From Mesaphorura yosii (lineage: Eukaryota; Arthropoda; Collembola; Poduromorpha; Tullbergiidae): a stretch of 53,328 nt of DNA. The position numbers were made by a program, and so were the translations under genes. Under the pieces are notes generated by a model. That model saw nothing but the letters and a program-made list of their open reading frames with translations, had not been told where the DNA came from and did no database searches. Shown here in pieces: positions 10,774 to 21,742 of the stretch. The stretch lies in contig WIXG01000462.1 of assembly GCA_009869945.1 (NCBI GenBank), positions 1 through 53,328 of the forward strand. Direction: 5' to 3'. How positions within the stretch are numbered: position 1 is the stretch's first letter; every line of letters begins with the position of its first letter.

Positions 10774-12164
10774 TTACCCTTGCGATGGCGCGCCGCTTGC
10801 AGACGAGCGGAACTGCCAAATAATCGCTCCGTACGTCATCGCGAATCCCAAAAGCTGCAATAGCGAATGACGAATCGCTAATCGAATCGCAAACATTGGG
10901 AAATTGTTTGCAAGTTACTTACTGTCATTGCGAAATGTGTGTTCATCACGAAGAAACCAGTTCCTCTCATCGCCACTTGTTGCTCGCTCATGTCAATCCG
11001 AAGGGCCGCGAGCACCTGAGCCGGGACGGACCACGCCTCTCTCGCGTAATTGAAATTGGTTTTTGAGGCTACCCACGCGTAGAATTCGTGTGCCTTGGAG
11101 TTTATCCGTGCCCCAACGCACATGAGGGATATTACAGCAAACAAGTAACTGAAGAAACCGACCAAGAAAATTGCAAAGACAAGTGGGTATTTGAAATTCA
11201 GCTCGAAGAACAGGAGTCCAAGGAAAACCGGGAAATAAACCAGGCAATTGATAAATGTTATCAGGTACGTTGACCCAAAGATGAAATTGGTGATCTGTAT
11301 GATTTCTTTGATTCTTTCGTACGCCATGACGGTAGCCTTCATCCCAAATGGGGTCAGGAGCCCCACATCGCGTCGCCGGTACGCGCCAGAGAAATCGTCA
11401 AGAATCCCGTTCAAGAAAATACCGATCGCGACTTGGAGCGGGATGACGCCATAAGTGAGAATCGTAGCATTCAATGTTATTACAGCATGCACGCACGTGA
11501 CAACAACGCCAGCAATTACCGCAGGCCAAGAAAGGAGAGTCGCGTCAATTCCATAAACTTTAGCCGACTCCTCATAAAATCTGGTCACCACGGATTTCGG
11601 ACTTTTACCGCCGTACCGCCAAAGTGAAAGATTCAACCACTGCGTGAATGGAAAGACGAGCAGCAGCAAAATTGGGAACCATGACTTGAATGCTTTGAAA
11701 TACGCGCCAAATCTAAATCTTGCTGCAGCGGCTCGTCCAAGTAATCCTTGTTTTGAATTTTTATCTCCGGTGCCGTGAAACCATGCTTGGCGATCTGACA
11801 ACGGAAGAACTCGGATCAGGTCGAGAATCCGGGTGAATTCCAGCCGGCAAGTCCAGAATGTGTAAATATACACCACGATGACGGCTGGTAACACGATTTT
11901 GTTGCCAGTCAGAATCCATGCGGTAGAAACAACTGAACCAAGCCGGGCCGACTGAAATTCCTGCAAACTGCTGCACGATTCTTGCACACGCTCGTACACG
12001 ACAAGAATGTGGACCAGGGCGCAAGCTATTTTATGGTAAAATGAGCCCAGACAGATTGTGTAGTAAAAGTCTCCGGAACGGCGTGCCAGACGGAAAGGGC
12101 AGAGACAGCAGAAGTAAAGCACGCTTAGGATCCGAGCGACAGGAGCCAAGCGGTTGGGTGCCAT
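10774..12164 (-). CDS. Gustatory-receptor-like seven-transmembrane chemoreceptor (copy 1)
   Basis: Exon 1 is 12164-10923 (414 codons) and exon 2 is 10854-10774; the 68-bp intron has a GTAAGT donor and a TTGCAG acceptor. The spliced protein has 440 residues, normal for hexapod gustatory receptors. About six hydrophobic segments lie in exon 1 (near residues 45-65, 80-105, 155-175, 205-235, 290-320 and 325-350). The seventh is completed by the small last exon (LLGFAMTYGAIIWQF). The end of exon 1 has the family's pattern (RGTGFFVMNTHFAMT) and the phase-0 intron falls just before the last helix, as is common in insect GR/OR genes. It lies 153 bp beyond the end of its paralogue at 12.3-13.7 kb, on the same strand, with the same terminal intron. 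Such receptors are ligand-gated channels in sensory-neuron membranes; the ligand cannot be inferred. The start ATG is the first in frame and is followed by a basic cytoplasmic N-terminus. Confidence 0.82.
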
Positions 12165-12317
12165 TTTCGAAGTGCAAATTTATCTGATACGGATAGAAGC
12201 TAAGCAAGCTTTGTATATTTTTTTTCAAGAAAACAGTTTAATTTGCGATATTAAATAATTTATGGTTACTGACAATTTCATGTACGACTTCGATAGACAA
12301 TCGATTTACTTGTTTGC

Positions 12318-13681
12318 TCAGGGCGCTCTTGTCATGGGGCTTGGTGACATTTGGAGCTGCCAAATGATGATCGTGTATGTCAGAATAAAACCAACAATCT
12401 GCGAATTGCGAAATATTAATTTTCATCTCACAAATGACTTAATTTCAGAAATTGAGCTCGAGCGCCGCTCACCGTGATCGCAAAATTCGTCGTAAATACA
12501 AAGGACCCGTTACCCTTCATCGAAAGCTGGTGCTGGCTCATGTCCATTCGAAGCGCCGCCATATTTGCACTGGGAATTACGCTCACGCCATGCACAAATT
12601 TAAATTTTCCCGCAGGCTCCTGATGCTGACACCAACTTCGATTCAGGACGGACGCGATCCATTCGTAAAACTCGAGCGCCTTGCCATTTACCTTGGCGCC
12701 CACGCAAAGAACGGCGCCGAACGAGAACGCGAAAGCGCTCATGCTCAGCAAGAAAATTGTGCTCGGCAAGATTCTGGCGCTCAAATCCACGTATCCAAAC
12801 ATGGTGCCAACGAATCCTGGGAAGTAGACAATGCCCATGATAACCGTCGTCACATAAATTGTGCCGAAGATTTCGTTCGAACATTTCACGATGGTTTTGA
12901 TATTTTCGTATGTGGCCAACGTACGGCGAAAGTCACCACCATTGCCATTGCCATCGCGGTTCTTCTTGAAGTCCGTCAACAAACCGCACAGAAAAAGGCC
13001 GGTGCAGAATTCGAGCGGCATTACGCAGAATACTAATGCGACGTACGCCAGCCAAACGATGAAATGCAGCGCGGTGGCCAAGGCTTCAAGGATGGGCACC
13101 CTTGGAGCCCAGTACATTTCGCAAGCCTCGTTATAAAATCCGATCGCGTAGTCGCTTACGAGGCCACCTCGCATGTGAGACCGCCGCAACCACTCTGACG
13201 CTCCGCAACCAATCGACACCCAAAGCAAGATCAATGCGCCAAACAGAATGGCTCGTGTTTTTGACCTCCGGCCCCGGCCGCCGCCACTTTTTTTCTCTGC
13301 CCCGCGAGCTACGAGTTCGTCTTCAAGTGCTGGAAAAACCCGTAGCATTCTGTTCATGCTCTCCCAACACTTCCAGTAAGCGCGAATGTACATGGTGATA
13401 AAGACGGGGCTCAGAAACAAATTGAGTCTCACCACCCACTGCGCCAAATATTGGTTGCCCACCTTTTCTTGCTCCAAATTCACGACGAATTTTACGACTT
13501 TGTATAGGCTGTCGTATGTTATCAGTGAATGCAGGAGGCCGCACACGATTTTACGGAGCAGGTGTCCAGATTGAAGCGCGTACGCCCCGGTTTCATTGTC
13601 GTATCTGAGCCGGTATGGAAAAACGCAGAGGAAATGCTGTGCATTTAGAATTTGCGCGACATACACGAAACGCTGTGCCAT
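12318..13681 (-). CDS. Gustatory-receptor-like seven-transmembrane chemoreceptor (copy 2)
   Basis: Exon 1 is 13681-12473 (403 codons) and exon 2 is 12398-12318, separated by a 74-bp intron (GTGAGC donor, TTCGCAG acceptor). The product is 429 residues. It parallels copy 1 throughout: the N-terminal pattern (VAQILNAQHFLCVFPYRL), the KIVCGLLHSLITY helix, the conserved AALRMDMSQHQLSMKGNGSF segment, and FVFTTNFAIT immediately before the phase-0 intron. The last exon (IVGFILTYTIIIWQLQMSPS) supplies the seventh helix. The copies have diverged strongly overall, so the tandem duplication is not recent. A cytoplasmic Lys/Arg/Gly-rich insertion (AEKKSGGGRGRRSKTRA) is specific to this copy. Function is expected to be a sensory-neuron chemoreceptor channel; the ligand is unknown. 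Confidence 0.82.
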
Positions 13682-14356
13682 TTCTAGCGAGCACGTGTGA
13701 GCGGACTAAGCAAAGAAAACGAATGACAAGCAATCGCAAGGAACTATCTCCAAGTAATTAGAAATTAGTTCATTCATTAGTTTTAATAAGGCGTAATGAT
13801 TCTACAGTTCACAGCCGCCTGCATACCCGCCCAGAAAGCACACATTATTATCTGATGACTTTCTCTTTGACGTGAACGGTCAACAGTCAACTCGAACGTG
13901 AGTGGATGCAATTCGCAATTCGTCACATTTTGTTTTATGTCTTCCTTTATTACGGTCACTTGTCGTGGTCAGGAAGCCCGGCCGCACTTTTTATTCATCA
14001 AACAGACGTTAGTGGGGCCATTACCATGTAAGTGCATCATTTTGGAGCGTCAATGCAGTGAAGGTTTTTTATTGTCGTCCTGTCCTTGTCCCCACGTACG
14101 TATGCCATGTAGTAAGTGATTCATAATACTTGTCCATTGGTGTGCTGTGAATGACGTCCGCTCGGCCTGCGTTTGTGTTTACGACTTCTACGGTTTCCGT
14201 ACTCGCATTTCTTTTTCATTCGGTGTCCATTCAAATTTTGGTAGCGGTGGCAGTGGCGGTCGCTCCCTTCATTGACTTGACTCACCACGTCAAGGACCAT
14301 GCTTTCTTGGAATTGGAAATTGTTAGTTTATTCAACGAGCATGAACTCAGCTGCTA
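13682..14356. other. Intergenic stretch
   Basis: Upstream flank of the chemoreceptor pair. It would hold the promoter of copy 2, but no convincing TATA box or other element was identified. Confidence 0.4.
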
Positions 14357-14680
14357 TCACCACAACCTTTTTTTAGATTGAATCACGACAGCGCCAGAAT
14401 TAAGAATTATTTGGAAAAAAGTGTTAACGATGTAAGCACAAGGTTTGCCCACGCTCACATAATCCAGTGTTGTGCACATGCGCACGGCAACACCCCCGAA
14501 TGGCGTCTGGTGGACGTACAAAAACTTCGTTACAAGAAGGAAGAAGAATTGTGACGGCTTGGAACTCCAACTCAGCAACTGTTTTCGTAATGAAATGTAA
14601 CAGGTAGCTGGCAATTTCTTTGCCGGCACGGCAACGGGAATTGTTCTTACCCAACAAAGTTCGGGAAGACCATGAGTCAC
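14357..14680 (-). pseudogene. Possible C-terminal relic of a chemoreceptor
   Basis: One minus-strand frame reads SWSSKPSQFFFLLVTKFLYV, then TPFGGVAVRMCTTLDYVSVG and AYIVNTFFQIILNSG. This resembles the end of collembolan-type GR/OR proteins: a serine/lysine step, a conserved basic-hydrophobic strand, and a last helix. The preceding sequence in a different frame (LLHFITKTVAELEFQ) may be the upstream continuation, which would imply a frameshift. No other part of the receptor was found nearby. The match is by general pattern only, so this is a weak call. Confidence 0.3.
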
Positions 14681-17600
14681 GCTTGCCCTTTGGCCAGTTT
14701 ATACCAAGTCACGCGCATTTTTACTCAGAAATGTAATAATGTCAACAAAAATACGAAAATCGTACACGCAATAATTGACTTGGTGGCTTGGCGTGTTTAT
14801 AGGTAAAATATTCGGTATAGGCACGAATTGAGCCACATAAAAATGGAAAATGCAAAGAAAAGGGTGAGACGAGATCAAGCTTTTTGTAATTTGTTGTCTG
14901 TCGTGTGAATGATTCACTTACACCATTACATTTACATTGCACTGAGTGATTCTTTCTCAATTGAAGCCGACTGTAAATGCCGACCTGTCAATACGTATTG
15001 AATTTATTTACTCGCAACGTACGTAACTCAATTCACATTCAATTCCAAAACAGAATGTACTATTTGTTTACTTTTGCGTATCACACAAAAGGTTTCTCAC
15101 ATTTCAGCCAACTTCATTCAACCCTTTTTGTATTTTGTTCAGCGTAAATACAAAATTGCATTCAATCCGTGCAGTTCCACGTCAATGATGACGCCCTGTG
15201 CATTAGCAGCCTCGAATTGGCGTTTGTGGTCTCCAGTCTCAGAGAATTGGAAATTTGACTACTTTTCTGAACATAAATATCTTTGGAACATTTTATTGCC
15301 TTGATTTGGTAGCATATTTGTAAAAAAAAGAAAGAAAAGCCATAATAAAATTTATCACGCATTTAAAATCAATGTGGATCGAGTGAAAGCAGCCCGAATT
15401 CTTAATTCGGGCCATTTAATTGATCCATCCGCAAATATCATTACGAGAAGGCAATAATTGAGGCCATAATTTGATCAAAGCCTGTGCAGGTGCAGGTGCC
15501 CAGAAAGGGGAATAAGCTACGCTACGCATTAACACAAATTAAATTTAAAATGGTGATCCCGCTTTTAAAATTTTAGAATGCAAGTGTCATTTCTTGACAG
15601 TGCAAATAAAAAAAACGGATGTACAATTTATCACTCAACCGATATGAAAGGATAAAGCGAAATCCACGTTATTACGATTATTGCCAAATATTATGGCTGC
15701 GAATGGAATTAAGAATTGCAAACTCATAACTAAACCCATTTCATGTCATTTCTGCAGGCAGGATGAAAAGTTTGCAGGCAGTTATTTTTAAATCCTTGCA
15801 CGATTTCTTTTCATGTGAAAGCAAAAGCGACAGATGTGGACATAAAATGCTTTTAATTAAAAATGACAGTGGCAGTGACAGCGGCAATGAAATACTCGCT
15901 TCACTTTTTTATGGGAGCGAGTTGAGCAACAATAAAACCTGTAGTGAATATTTCTCAACAACCTGTTTCCACTTTTCACTTTGCCTGTTTCTGGTTTTGG
16001 CATTGGAAATGCGCCAACCGCCGCATGCGGCATGCGTGATTAACTGGCCATTCCCAAATTTTGCTGAAGTGGTCAGTTGTGTATTGCTTATTGCATTGCA
16101 TCTGAAGCATTTGAAGTGGCTTCCATTGTGTGGTGTAATTCAACCCTTTCCATTGCTATTGCCATTTTTACTTCAATAAGGTTTCAATCCGGCGCTGAAT
16201 GAGATCATATTTCATCAATTTCAATTCAATTTCATCTCCGGTCTTGGACGATCTTGGAAATGACGACGATGACGATGTCCGACTCGACTCGACCGGTCGT
16301 GCGGGTAATAGCTTCATCTCTGCTCTGAATTTGAGTGCATTTGAGTGAATTCATCTTCCGTCCACTCACCACTCGCATTTCTCCCTCAATTGAGGACGCA
16401 ATGGACGGTGAACATTTGCTCAGTTCAACCCTTCCTTTTCAATTTCCATTTCAACCAGAGCCCAAAAGAAGCAGTGCACGGAAAATGCAGCGCAGTGCAG
16501 GAGAAAATGCACTCGTCGTGGTCTGTATCGTGGGCAAATTTATGTCTTTTCTTTGTGCATAAAACATTTCCCGTATTTACAAGCTAATTTACATAAAAGA
16601 TCAGAAATCACAAACCAGATTGTGGACGGTCCGCTTTCGCTTTGGCTTTCTGCTCTTCGAGTTTTACGCTCTTTTTTGTGTTTTATAGAGGATTCCGACC
16701 ACATTTTGATTTAGATGCGACGCCTGACCTGGAAATATAAATTTTATGACTTCAAGCAGCACGAAACCACCATCATCATAAGTAGATCGGGCCATATTTC
16801 ATATCTCGGCGGCACGGCCGTGCCGCCGAGACTTCATTTACATCCGCATCTCCTGAATTCTGTGTTTGTGGTGATGACGGCGACGTGGTGAATTTTTTTT
16901 ACTATTTTGCATCCGCATCTGCATTATTCTAATCTGCAAAGTACAGGCCGCACAGGAAATTGTGCATTGCATTCGCCCATTTCGATTTCTCCGGTTTATT
17001 ACGCGGGCACGGGCGAGCGACGAATTGTTGACATTTCCAATAAAAAACCAAAACTTTTTTATTGACTGCATTGCTCTCCGTAAACTAAAACTCGGGAGCT
17101 GGCGTTTGGCGAGAGTCGAAAGGCAAATGCAATAATAAAATTCGTCACGCGTTTAAAATGAGTGCGGTGCACGTCCAAATGTACAAATCGTAAAAGTGTA
17201 GCGAGGACGGTAAATGTCAACATGTGTAAAGCAATTTTATGGACGGAATACAAAAATCTCTAGCAAAACGAGAAGAGAAGCCAAAGCGCGTAAAGGCGAG
17301 TGTTCGGCTCTGCTTCTTCTTCTTGATTAATGCGAGTAAACATTTCTTCTTCTGGAATTGTGTCCATTTGTTTTGTGACTTTGTTCTGCTTGTCTTACTC
17401 GCAACTCGTCTCGTGAGTGATCTGAACCTTGCCCTTTTCCTCTTGTCTGTGTCCTGACACGAAGGAGCTAATTGGAAGAGAAAATGGAAGGAGTACAGTA
17501 GAAAGACGAATTAGTGCACTAAAGTCAATTCTTTCACAGCCGCTGAAGTCTGAAGCTGATGAATGAAGCCGCAGTTTGTCAACGTCAAACAAGTCGGGAC

Positions 17601-20569
17601 TCGCGATTTCCCAATTGCCTGTTGCTCTTTTCCATGGCAAAGAATCAAAGAACCCGGAAACCTCGCCAAAAGAAAAGTTCGAAGCTCACCGGCAACTTAA
17701 TTTACATGAGTGCATCCATAATTCGATTAACATGGTCGGATTACAGTACAGATTACAACACAATCGCGTTGATGATTTGAATTATTTGTGACACCATGAT
17801 TCCCATTCCAGTACGATTCCACTTCTTCATCAACTGGAAACTGAGGAGCAAGCGCGGTTGTCAACGCGCATTCCCTCCACACGTTGACAAATGTAACCGT
17901 ACATTTGTAAATTAAAGATAAAAGCAGTCAGAGTCAGAGTCAGACATTGAAAGATAATAACAGAAATGAGAAGCTCAGCGCAGTGCAATGCTGAGCAATA
18001 ATTATTCGAGTGCCGAGTGCAAAGCTCAAATTCCCCTGCCTAATTTTTCATCTTGAGAGCAGTGTAACTCTTTTCGTCTTTTCAACAAGCCTCGGCTACA
18101 GAGGACTGATTATAATTAACCCGAGCACAGCCTTTGCTTCTGCTGCTTGGCATTGAATTTTGATGCGACAAGGATAATGCGCTCTGGCAGGTAAATACAG
18201 CGACTTCACTTGATAAAAAGAAACTGTAAATATTGTGAAGGGATTTGGAAACCGAAACCATTCCTCCTGAGAGTTTCGTCGCCGCCGCTTCGCAGTGCTC
18301 GAACAAGTAAAATTAGTGAAACCGCTTCGGCAATGTTGAAGGCAGTTGGAGAAGCCACTTGACACTGAATCATTGAACTAATGACTCAGCTCTCTTTAGC
18401 AGCAGGCTGCTAACTAACCAAACACCAAACTCCAATTCTCCTTGCCCCTGTCCTTTGCCGCCTGCCCGCCGTGCCCGCGCATGTTTTTCCATAAAACACG
18501 GATTTTTTCCAAAAATCCACTCCGAGTTATGAATATTGTATTCCAGATGCTCCTAAATCAACGCTAATATGACATTAAGTGACCGTTAAGCGTTCACACT
18601 TGAATGGGATTCAGATTGTCTCTGCCCGCAACGCAATTGCATTCATTGCAGCGGAGGAGAGGAGTTCTAATTACAATAATGACCCGTGAAGCAGTCGTCA
18701 TTCCACGACGCGGACGCGAAATGAAATACATTTTGCCTTATTAAAGCCAGAAACCCACACGCCAGACCAAAAACGGAGCCTAATTGAGAAATATGTACTA
18801 CGTAGTTTTCGTGCGTAGTCCGAAATTTATTGTATCTATTGTATCAAAAATCCAAAAGCCCGATTCGAAAAAATCATATTTACAATTTACACACTTCAAT
18901 AAATGAAAACTGCCCAAATCCTGCTCCAGGACGTTTTCAATTCAGCTGGCCATAAAGAAGCGTGCCAGATTCGACTTGGCTTTGGTCAAGCAGATTCGTT
19001 TAAATTCATTCTCTTCACGGATTTTATGCGCGTGAAGGTAAAAATACGAGTGCGGGCGCGACGTGTGCGAGTGAAAATCAGCTTAGAATTTACGCCGGCT
19101 CAATTTCACACAAAATACAAGACAAATCCTCAAAACTGAACACAGGCGGCGGACGCGGAAAGAGGGAAAGTAAATCAAGATTTGAAGATGGGACGAGCAC
19201 GAGACTTGAATGAGATCCGTAACACAAAATATCTTTGAAACAATCCCTCTGATATAAATCCCTTCGCGACAAAATCCCTGAATTGATACGTTGCTTGAGG
19301 ATTGTGAGCTGCATTTGGCATTAAAAAGTACGTCTTACTTACTACTTAAACGATTGCACGACCGACCCTTGAACAATAAACGGGACGTGAAAGTGATACT
19401 GTAAACTGGGCTTAAAGGTGTCTAGAATTTCGAAATCTATCAAATCAGGTTGCTTCTCTTCGTAGGCGCGGAGACGAGCACAGATGGAGCAACGCTGAGG
19501 AACTGTTGCGAAGCCAGGCTGAAGAGTGGGGCCTCCTAACTCTGCTGGGCCGCTCGCAGCTCAGTTGACGGTAGCACAGCTAAATGAAAATTTGTTGGGT
19601 TTTGGCGGCCTTGGCCTTGAATTAAGTGCAAAAACTTGAAAAGATTAAAAACTTCCTGTTTTGAGGTCTTTTGCATATTTTGCACGTGGAGGTCTGCAGG
19701 CGGTGGCGACATCAAGAAGCAGAAACATTCACAGTGTTTCGTGACATTGTCATAAAGCCATCGCTTCGACTCGGTACGACTGACACCTAAAGCCGAGCAA
19801 AATGGCAACCAGACCCATTTCGAGATTAACATGATTACATACAAAATGGCCCTTTTCGCTGCTGCTGCATTGGGGCTGCCACTTCTTCTCATCAACGGTG
19901 CAATCTGTGCTCTCAATTCAATATGAATACCTCCACCAAAGTGGAAGCGCGTTGCGTACGGAATGGTTTGGGGTTGATTCCGGTCAATCTTAAACTTCAA
20001 AGTCACGTACTTAATTTCTAGAAACTAAAACATTAAAGCGACGAGTCGCAGAATTGCCTTAACGGGTTTGAATGAAAAATGCTACCAGAATAAAAAATGT
20101 AAAAGCTAAAAGTCTGAAACACTAAAACGCGCCGAGGCCAGAATATTAAAATATTTAAAACGACGGTTAATAGGTTAGGGTAGCGTTGTCCCTTTAAATT
20201 CGCGGAGAACGTATCTGCAGTAAGCATTAAAAATGGACTTCTTGAGGGTTCAGGCATCATTGGCAATTGGCTTTAACTTTAGTTTAGGCTAGTTCTGAAA
20301 TACTAACGGCACACTCAAACTCTTCGACACTGTCTTCCACTTAGCGACCATTTCAGAATTATTGCCTTCACTTGGGATACCAAGGCGCCAGTTCTTAAAC
20401 TTCGGCCTCGGCAAGTGACGCCGGACACGGCCACTGGCTCCTGGAGGACGGCGGACAACGTCCTCACGAAAGCGATCAGGACACAAGAACACGAAAATCT
20501 TGAACTGCTCATTTGAACAAAACCAAAGACAAACCCAAGACCCAAATGCAATTTTTGACTTTTACTGGC
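14681..20569. other. Long gene-poor stretch
   Basis: No gene was recognised. Notable contents are a block at 14952-15046 matching 4558-4648, a block at 15339-15376 matching 17129-17166, and a perfect GC-rich palindrome at 16804-16831. Two short plus-strand frames, at about 19583 (MKICWVLAALALN then stop) and about 19829-19925 (MALFAAAALGLPLLLINGAI then a few residues and stop), look like signal peptides. I could not attach further exons to them. Confidence 0.4.
16804..16831. repeat. Perfect 28-bp GC-rich palindrome
   Basis: The arm TCTCGGCGGCACGG is followed directly by its exact reverse complement, with no loop. About 21 of 28 bases are G or C, in surroundings that are mainly A/T. It could be a cruciform-prone site, the joined ends of an excised or nested element, or a dimeric protein-binding site. 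Nothing nearby decides between these. Confidence 0.9.
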
Positions 20570-21742
20570 TCAAAGTAATTTGCCTTGAACAGCCTTCTCC
20601 TGAAACTCAGCGGGTAAATAGTCACCGTGCACAAAGATTAGGTCAACTACAATCGCGTACAACTTGTATCCGTACTCATTTAACAGCGTTTGCACTCTCC
20701 TCCCAGGATCTGGACCTGGAATATGATCAATCTCGACCATGAGCATTTTGAAGTGAATCTCGTCAAAGGGCATTGTGGTCAGGACGTCTAATTCAGCTCC
20801 TTCAATATCCAGGCTGAGAAAGTCTACCGTTGTACGGTTCAAAGCAGTGAGGAGTGTAGCAAGAGGGACGCAGTACAACTGTAGTTCACGTTTTGGACCA
20901 CCAAGAGCCAGGCGGTGAAGGCCAGAGAACGCAGGGCTATCAGGGGCATCAATATTCTCAAAGAAAGGTTGCTGTGTGGAAGAAGAAAAAAAGGACCTGG
21001 ATTAAAAATTAAAGCAGGAATCGACAACTTACGTAGCCCGGCTCCTTCTGCGTGGACAAGCACAGGTTGCCAAGCCATGCTCTCCGATTTCTCGTCACAA
21101 GCGTAGAGAATACTCTCGGGTTTGCTTCGACGAGGAGCCCAGTCCAGTTCCAGTTCCGTTCAAACCATAGTGTGTTTGAAAGAAATACTCCGTCGTATGC
21201 GCCCACCTCGACGAAGAAGCCTTTGTCTTCAAAATGAGAATGGAAAACCTGCCCGTACGGAAGGTATGAACACTTAAAGCCTTTAATTGACTTGAAGTTA
21301 CTCACTCAGTTACTCTGCGATATTACCTCATCGAAAATGGCTCGAAGTGTTTTCACTTGTCCGTACTGTGACGTATCTTTGTCGTTGTCTTCTAGTCCTG
21401 GCCCGAGAGCGTAGGGAAGGTTGGAATTGGGCGGCGGAATCAGGAGACTCCTGTTGTCAAAGTCAAAATTTATTATGAATTGAGTACGCACTCACACATG
21501 CGATTTGCGAATTAAAGCCTCACTGGCTCACATGCTTACTTGATGTGTCTAATCAATGGTGACTCCGTTACGGGGCTCTGGACCGGTTCCTCAGTTTTAT
21601 CAGTTAACCACTTCGACACCCCACCCCCACCACCTAGCTCTCCTCCTGGGCTTCTCAGTAGGTAACCCAAAGCGAAGATCAGCAGAACACACAGGAAAAA
21701 GGGGAAAAGCCGCAGAGTTGGTCGAGCAGGGAAATTGGTCAT
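20570..21742 (-). CDS. FkbM-family methyltransferase-fold type II membrane protein (Star-like)
   Basis: Four exons (21742-21540, 21450-21327, 21248-21033, 20971-20570) with introns of 89, 78 and 61 bp join in phase and give 314 residues. Residues 9-28 (LRLFPFFLCVLLIFALGYLL) form a single signal anchor. The luminal FkbM domain is clear. It has FFVEVGAYDG (about residues 120-129) with SNTLWFE behind it, the SAM-site-like glycine region; then LLVEANPRVF, and SLDIEGAELDVL (about 234-245), the family's second signature. It ends with MLMVEIDH. Arthropods carry multi-copy families of such proteins related to Drosophila Star, an ER/Golgi protein in EGF-ligand trafficking. Whether this one methylates anything is not known. 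It could act in the secretory pathway. A short Gly/Thr stalk (GGELGGGGG) follows the anchor. Its nearest neighbours are unrelated. Confidence 0.85.

Noticed and set aside
12452..13036. 194-codon plus-strand frame opposite chemoreceptor copy 2
   Set aside because: The minus-strand receptor is supported by homology with its neighbour, membrane segments and an intron. The plus frame has none of these.
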